NCBI GenBank assembly: GCA_031256755.1
Contig: JAIRPZ010000174.1
Coordinates: 1 to 24,861, forward strand
Direction: 5' to 3'
Length of the DNA stretch: 24,861 nt
DNA from: Planctomycetaceae bacterium
GTDB taxonomy: Bacteria > Planctomycetota > Planctomycetia > Pirellulales > Thermoguttaceae
Below the pieces are notes generated by a model. That model did no database searches. It was given only the letters and a program-made list of their open reading frames with translations, and had not been told where the DNA came from. The translations under genes were made by a program, and so were the position numbers. This document shows positions 23,325 to 24,861 of the stretch, in pieces. Within the stretch, counting starts at the first letter, position 1; every line of letters starts with the position of its first letter.

Positions 23325-24110
23325 ATGTCAAGGAAGCCGTTGATCGGAATCAATACGGACTATAGAAACACTCAAAAAGGAACACCGGCATTGAGTGTTG
23401 TATTTGCCGGTTATTACGATTCCCTGCTGGCGGCAGGCGCATTACCTATTGTGATCCCCCCCTATCACGATGACAAATACCTTGATGCCCACTTGGAACA
23501 GATTGTTTCCATGCTGGACGGCATCGTTATGGTCGGCGGCGGCGACCTCGACCCCCGCCGGGACGGATATGTACTCCATTCGTCGGTGAAATTATTAGAT
23601 GAACGCCGGGAAACGTTTGACCGCTTCCTGATTGAAAAGGTGGCGGAACACCGGCTGCCCGTTTTTGGTATCGGGACGGGGATGCAACTCCTGAATGTGT
23701 CGCAGGGAGGAACTCTGCATCTGCATATCCCGGAGGATTTGCCGAAGGCGTTGCCGCATCGTGACGCAATGGACCCCGCACACCGGCACGGAATGGTAGT
23801 CGAACCGGGTTCCTTGATGGAGCGTGTTTATGGGGAGAACGATATTCGGGTGAACAGTATGCATCACATGGCGATAGATGATGTTGCCCCCGGTTTCCTT
23901 GTAACAGGACGCTGCCCTGACGGCGTGGTGGAAGCGATAGAATCGCTGGACGAGGATTGGTTCGCCGTCGGCACGCAGTTTCACCCGGAAAGTCCGTCGG
24001 CAACGGCGTTGGACATCGGGATATTCCGTGAGTTTGTACGCGGCGTAGTCAAACTGCACCGGAAAAAAGGAAGACATCTCCTGGAAGTGGAGGAGCCGGC
24101 ATTTGTTTGA
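23325..24110 (+). CDS. peptidase C26/PuuD-like protein lacking the catalytic Cys
   Basis: The 261-residue protein has the class I glutamine amidotransferase fold of gamma-glutamyl-GABA hydrolases. It starts Pro-Leu-Ile-Gly-Ile-Asn-Thr-Asp-Tyr, has Gly-Ile-Val-Met-Val-Gly-Gly-Gly-Asp-Leu-Asp-Pro at about 66-77, and has Gln-Phe-His-Pro-Glu with His220 and Glu222. At the nucleophile elbow, where active enzymes read Gly-Ile-Cys-Arg-Gly, this one reads Gly-Ile-Gly-Thr-Gly, with Gly117 in place of Cys. Everything after it (Met-Gln-Leu-Leu-Asn-Val-x-Gln-Gly-Gly-Thr-Leu-His) is conserved. The usual thioester chemistry is therefore impossible, so a non-hydrolytic or binding role, or another nucleophile, is implied. 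ATG 23325 was chosen because GGAGG (23313-23317) precedes it by seven bases; the frame's earlier TTG has no such site. A strong terminator follows. Confidence 0.9.
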   Translation: MSRKPLIGINTDYRNTQKGTPALSVVFAGYYDSLLAAGALPIVIPPYHDDKYLDAHLEQIVSMLDGIVMVGGGDLDPRRDGYVLHSSVKLLDERRETFDRFLIEKVAEHRLPVFGIGTGMQLLNVSQGGTLHLHIPEDLPKALPHRDAMDPAHRHGMVVEPGSLMERVYGENDIRVNSMHHMAIDDVAPGFLVTGRCPDGVVEAIESLDEDWFAVGTQFHPESPSATALDIGIFREFVRGVVKLHRKKGRHLLEVEEPAFV

Positions 24111-24155
24111 TGCTTTCGACGGCGATGACGAAGAGTAGGATTCCTTTCGCTTCTG

Positions 24156-24192
24156 ACCGCTCACCGGCTCGGCAGCCGTGAGCGGTTTTTTT
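24156..24192 (+). terminator. intrinsic terminator after the C26-like gene
   Basis: ACCGCTCAC (24156-24164) pairs with GTGAGCGGT (24178-24186). An inner GGCT/AGCC stem caps it, and a run of seven T ends at 24192. It is a strong factor-independent terminator. Confidence 0.9.
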
Positions 24193-24249
24193 GTGCTTGT
24201 CCTTAACATTGACTTGTTTTTCAAATGAAATTGAAACGCTGTAACAAGC

Positions 24250-24265
24250 GGGGCATTGATGCCCC
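24250..24265. repeat. short perfect palindrome
   Basis: GGGGCATTGATGCCCC is a perfect 7-bp inverted repeat around TG. No T run follows. It lies in the non-coding stretch after the C26 terminator and may be a REP-like element; no second copy was seen in the window. Confidence 0.35.
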
Positions 24266-24289
24266 TGCACATACATTCCTCAACGCTGT

Positions 24290-24592
24290 TCAATGATGAA
24301 CCGGAATGTCCGCGTTCCGCCGTTCCGTTTTCCGAAACTCTGCAAAGTCCGCATGCGAATAGGACTGATAATAAAGAGTGAACGGCAGGTCAACGGCTTT
24401 GCGGCGGCATTGCCGGATTATTGACTCCGACATACAGATATTTAATGCCCTGCCTGTTCCGCGGCGGCGAATGTCAACCGGAAAGAGAAAGTAAAGAATA
24501 ACGTTTTCAGCAACGTTGTCATTGTTAATCTTGTTATGGTGAATCGAAGTGCGGAAAAATTGCCGTGTTGAAAAGATAATCACAAACACCAT
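24290..24592 (-). CDS. doubtful small hypothetical ORF
   Basis: A 100-residue frame is open on the minus strand. Its first 40 residues are AT-rich and unconvincing. The last 60 (Arg-Arg-Lys-Ala-Val-Asp-Leu-Pro-Phe, Phe-Ala-Glu-Phe-Arg-Lys-Thr-Glu-Arg-Arg) have base use like local genes. No ribosome site, promoter or family was recognised. The remaining sequence between 24193 and 24748 holds nothing else I can support. Confidence 0.2.
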   Translation of the reverse strand: MVFVIIFSTRQFFRTSIHHNKINNDNVAENVILYFLFPVDIRRRGTGRALNICMSESIIRQCRRKAVDLPFTLYYQSYSHADFAEFRKTERRNADIPVHH

Positions 24593-24748
24593 GTTTTTTT
24601 CAGGCGGCGGTTCAAACGCTCTTCCTGCAAAAATAAAAAACTGTTGTTTCTTTGGACGATTATATCTTCAGCGGCTATTAAAAAACTGCAAGACGGATTC
24701 ATCACGGAAGGCAGAATCAGTACATAAATGCATAAGAACGGAAAAACG

Positions 24749-24777
24749 TTGCTGAACGAAAACCGATGTGGTACAAT
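24749..24777 (+). promoter_or_regulatory. promoter with leaderless architecture
   Basis: TTGCTG (24749-24754), a 17-base spacer and TACAAT (24772-24777) end six bases before ATG 24784. Transcription should start on or next to the start codon. Confidence 0.6.
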
Positions 24778-24783
24778 GCCGCA

Positions 24784-24861
24784 ATGAAACTTTACGCTTT
24801 TGCTCTGCCGACGGTTTCTGAAAAACAAAACTGGCTGAAAATCGGGCAAACAACCGGTTCC
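24784..24861 (+). CDS. partial: start of a GIY-YIG-like (T5orf172-type) protein, possibly a helicase fusion
   Basis: Only the first 26 residues lie in the window. They read Met-Lys-Leu-Tyr-Ala-Phe-Ala-Leu-Pro-Thr-Val, then Asn-Trp-Leu-Lys-Ile-Gly-Gln-Thr-Thr-Gly. The order tyrosine strand, short loop, Leu-Lys-Ile-Gly-x-Thr is the core of GIY-YIG relatives of the T5orf172/MUG113 type, which are often fused to DEAD-box or restriction helicases. Too little is visible to go further. A promoter ends six bases before the start codon, which supports the start. No Shine-Dalgarno is present. Confidence 0.55.
   Translation, partial: MKLYAFALPTVSEKQNWLKIGQTTGS

Overview
The window looks like a chromosomal stretch from a planctomycete (Planctomycetota, probably a Pirellulales-type lineage with moderate GC). 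The main reasons are a planctomycete-type ECF sigma factor paired with a HEAT-repeat membrane protein, a hydrazine-synthase-alpha-like secreted multihaem protein, a secreted TIM-barrel sugar isomerase-like protein, a nucleoside-symporter-type permease with an EF-hand insert, LpxI instead of LpxH, and few Shine-Dalgarno sequences. This placement is inference; no 16S or other taxonomic marker lies in the window.

Layout. 1-738: weakly coding remnants. 739-2124: secreted NPCBM-type protein with four internal beta repeats, apparently transcribed without a leader. 2155-2295: SRP RNA and its terminator. 2462-3565 (-): secreted protein of unknown function. 3775-6909: HzsA-like three-haem c-type cytochrome with a propeller domain. 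6989-7834 (-): secreted TIM barrel. 8085-9329: GlmU-like nucleotidyltransferase/acyltransferase. 9399-9959: ribosome recycling factor. 10152-11925: exported Ig-like protein whose reading frame is broken by a run of 13 G. 12051-14194: LemA and a dynamin/Era-like GTPase. 14245-14835 (-): decayed PD-(D/E)XK ATPase-type gene, beside an intact PD-(D/E)XK protein at 14889-15467. 15596-17479 (-): HEAT membrane protein and ECF sigma operon. 17715-19433: permease. 19487-22554 (-): TPR protein, lpxI and gmd, an envelope-polysaccharide operon. 23325-24110: peptidase C26-like protein lacking its catalytic cysteine. 24784-end: start of a probable GIY-YIG-like protein or helicase, also apparently leaderless.

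How the genes fit together. Several genes serve the cell envelope: GlmU-like (UDP-GlcNAc), LpxI (lipid A) and Gmd (GDP-4-keto-6-deoxymannose for fucose/rhamnose-type glycans). Others are exported and probably act on carbohydrate or redox substrates. The most notable signals are the poly-G frame switch with a promoter and terminator-like hairpin in front of it, the leaderless promoters, the C26 protein without its nucleophile, and the eroded nuclease gene next to an intact nuclease-fold gene. No CRISPR array, transposase, tRNA or rRNA was seen.
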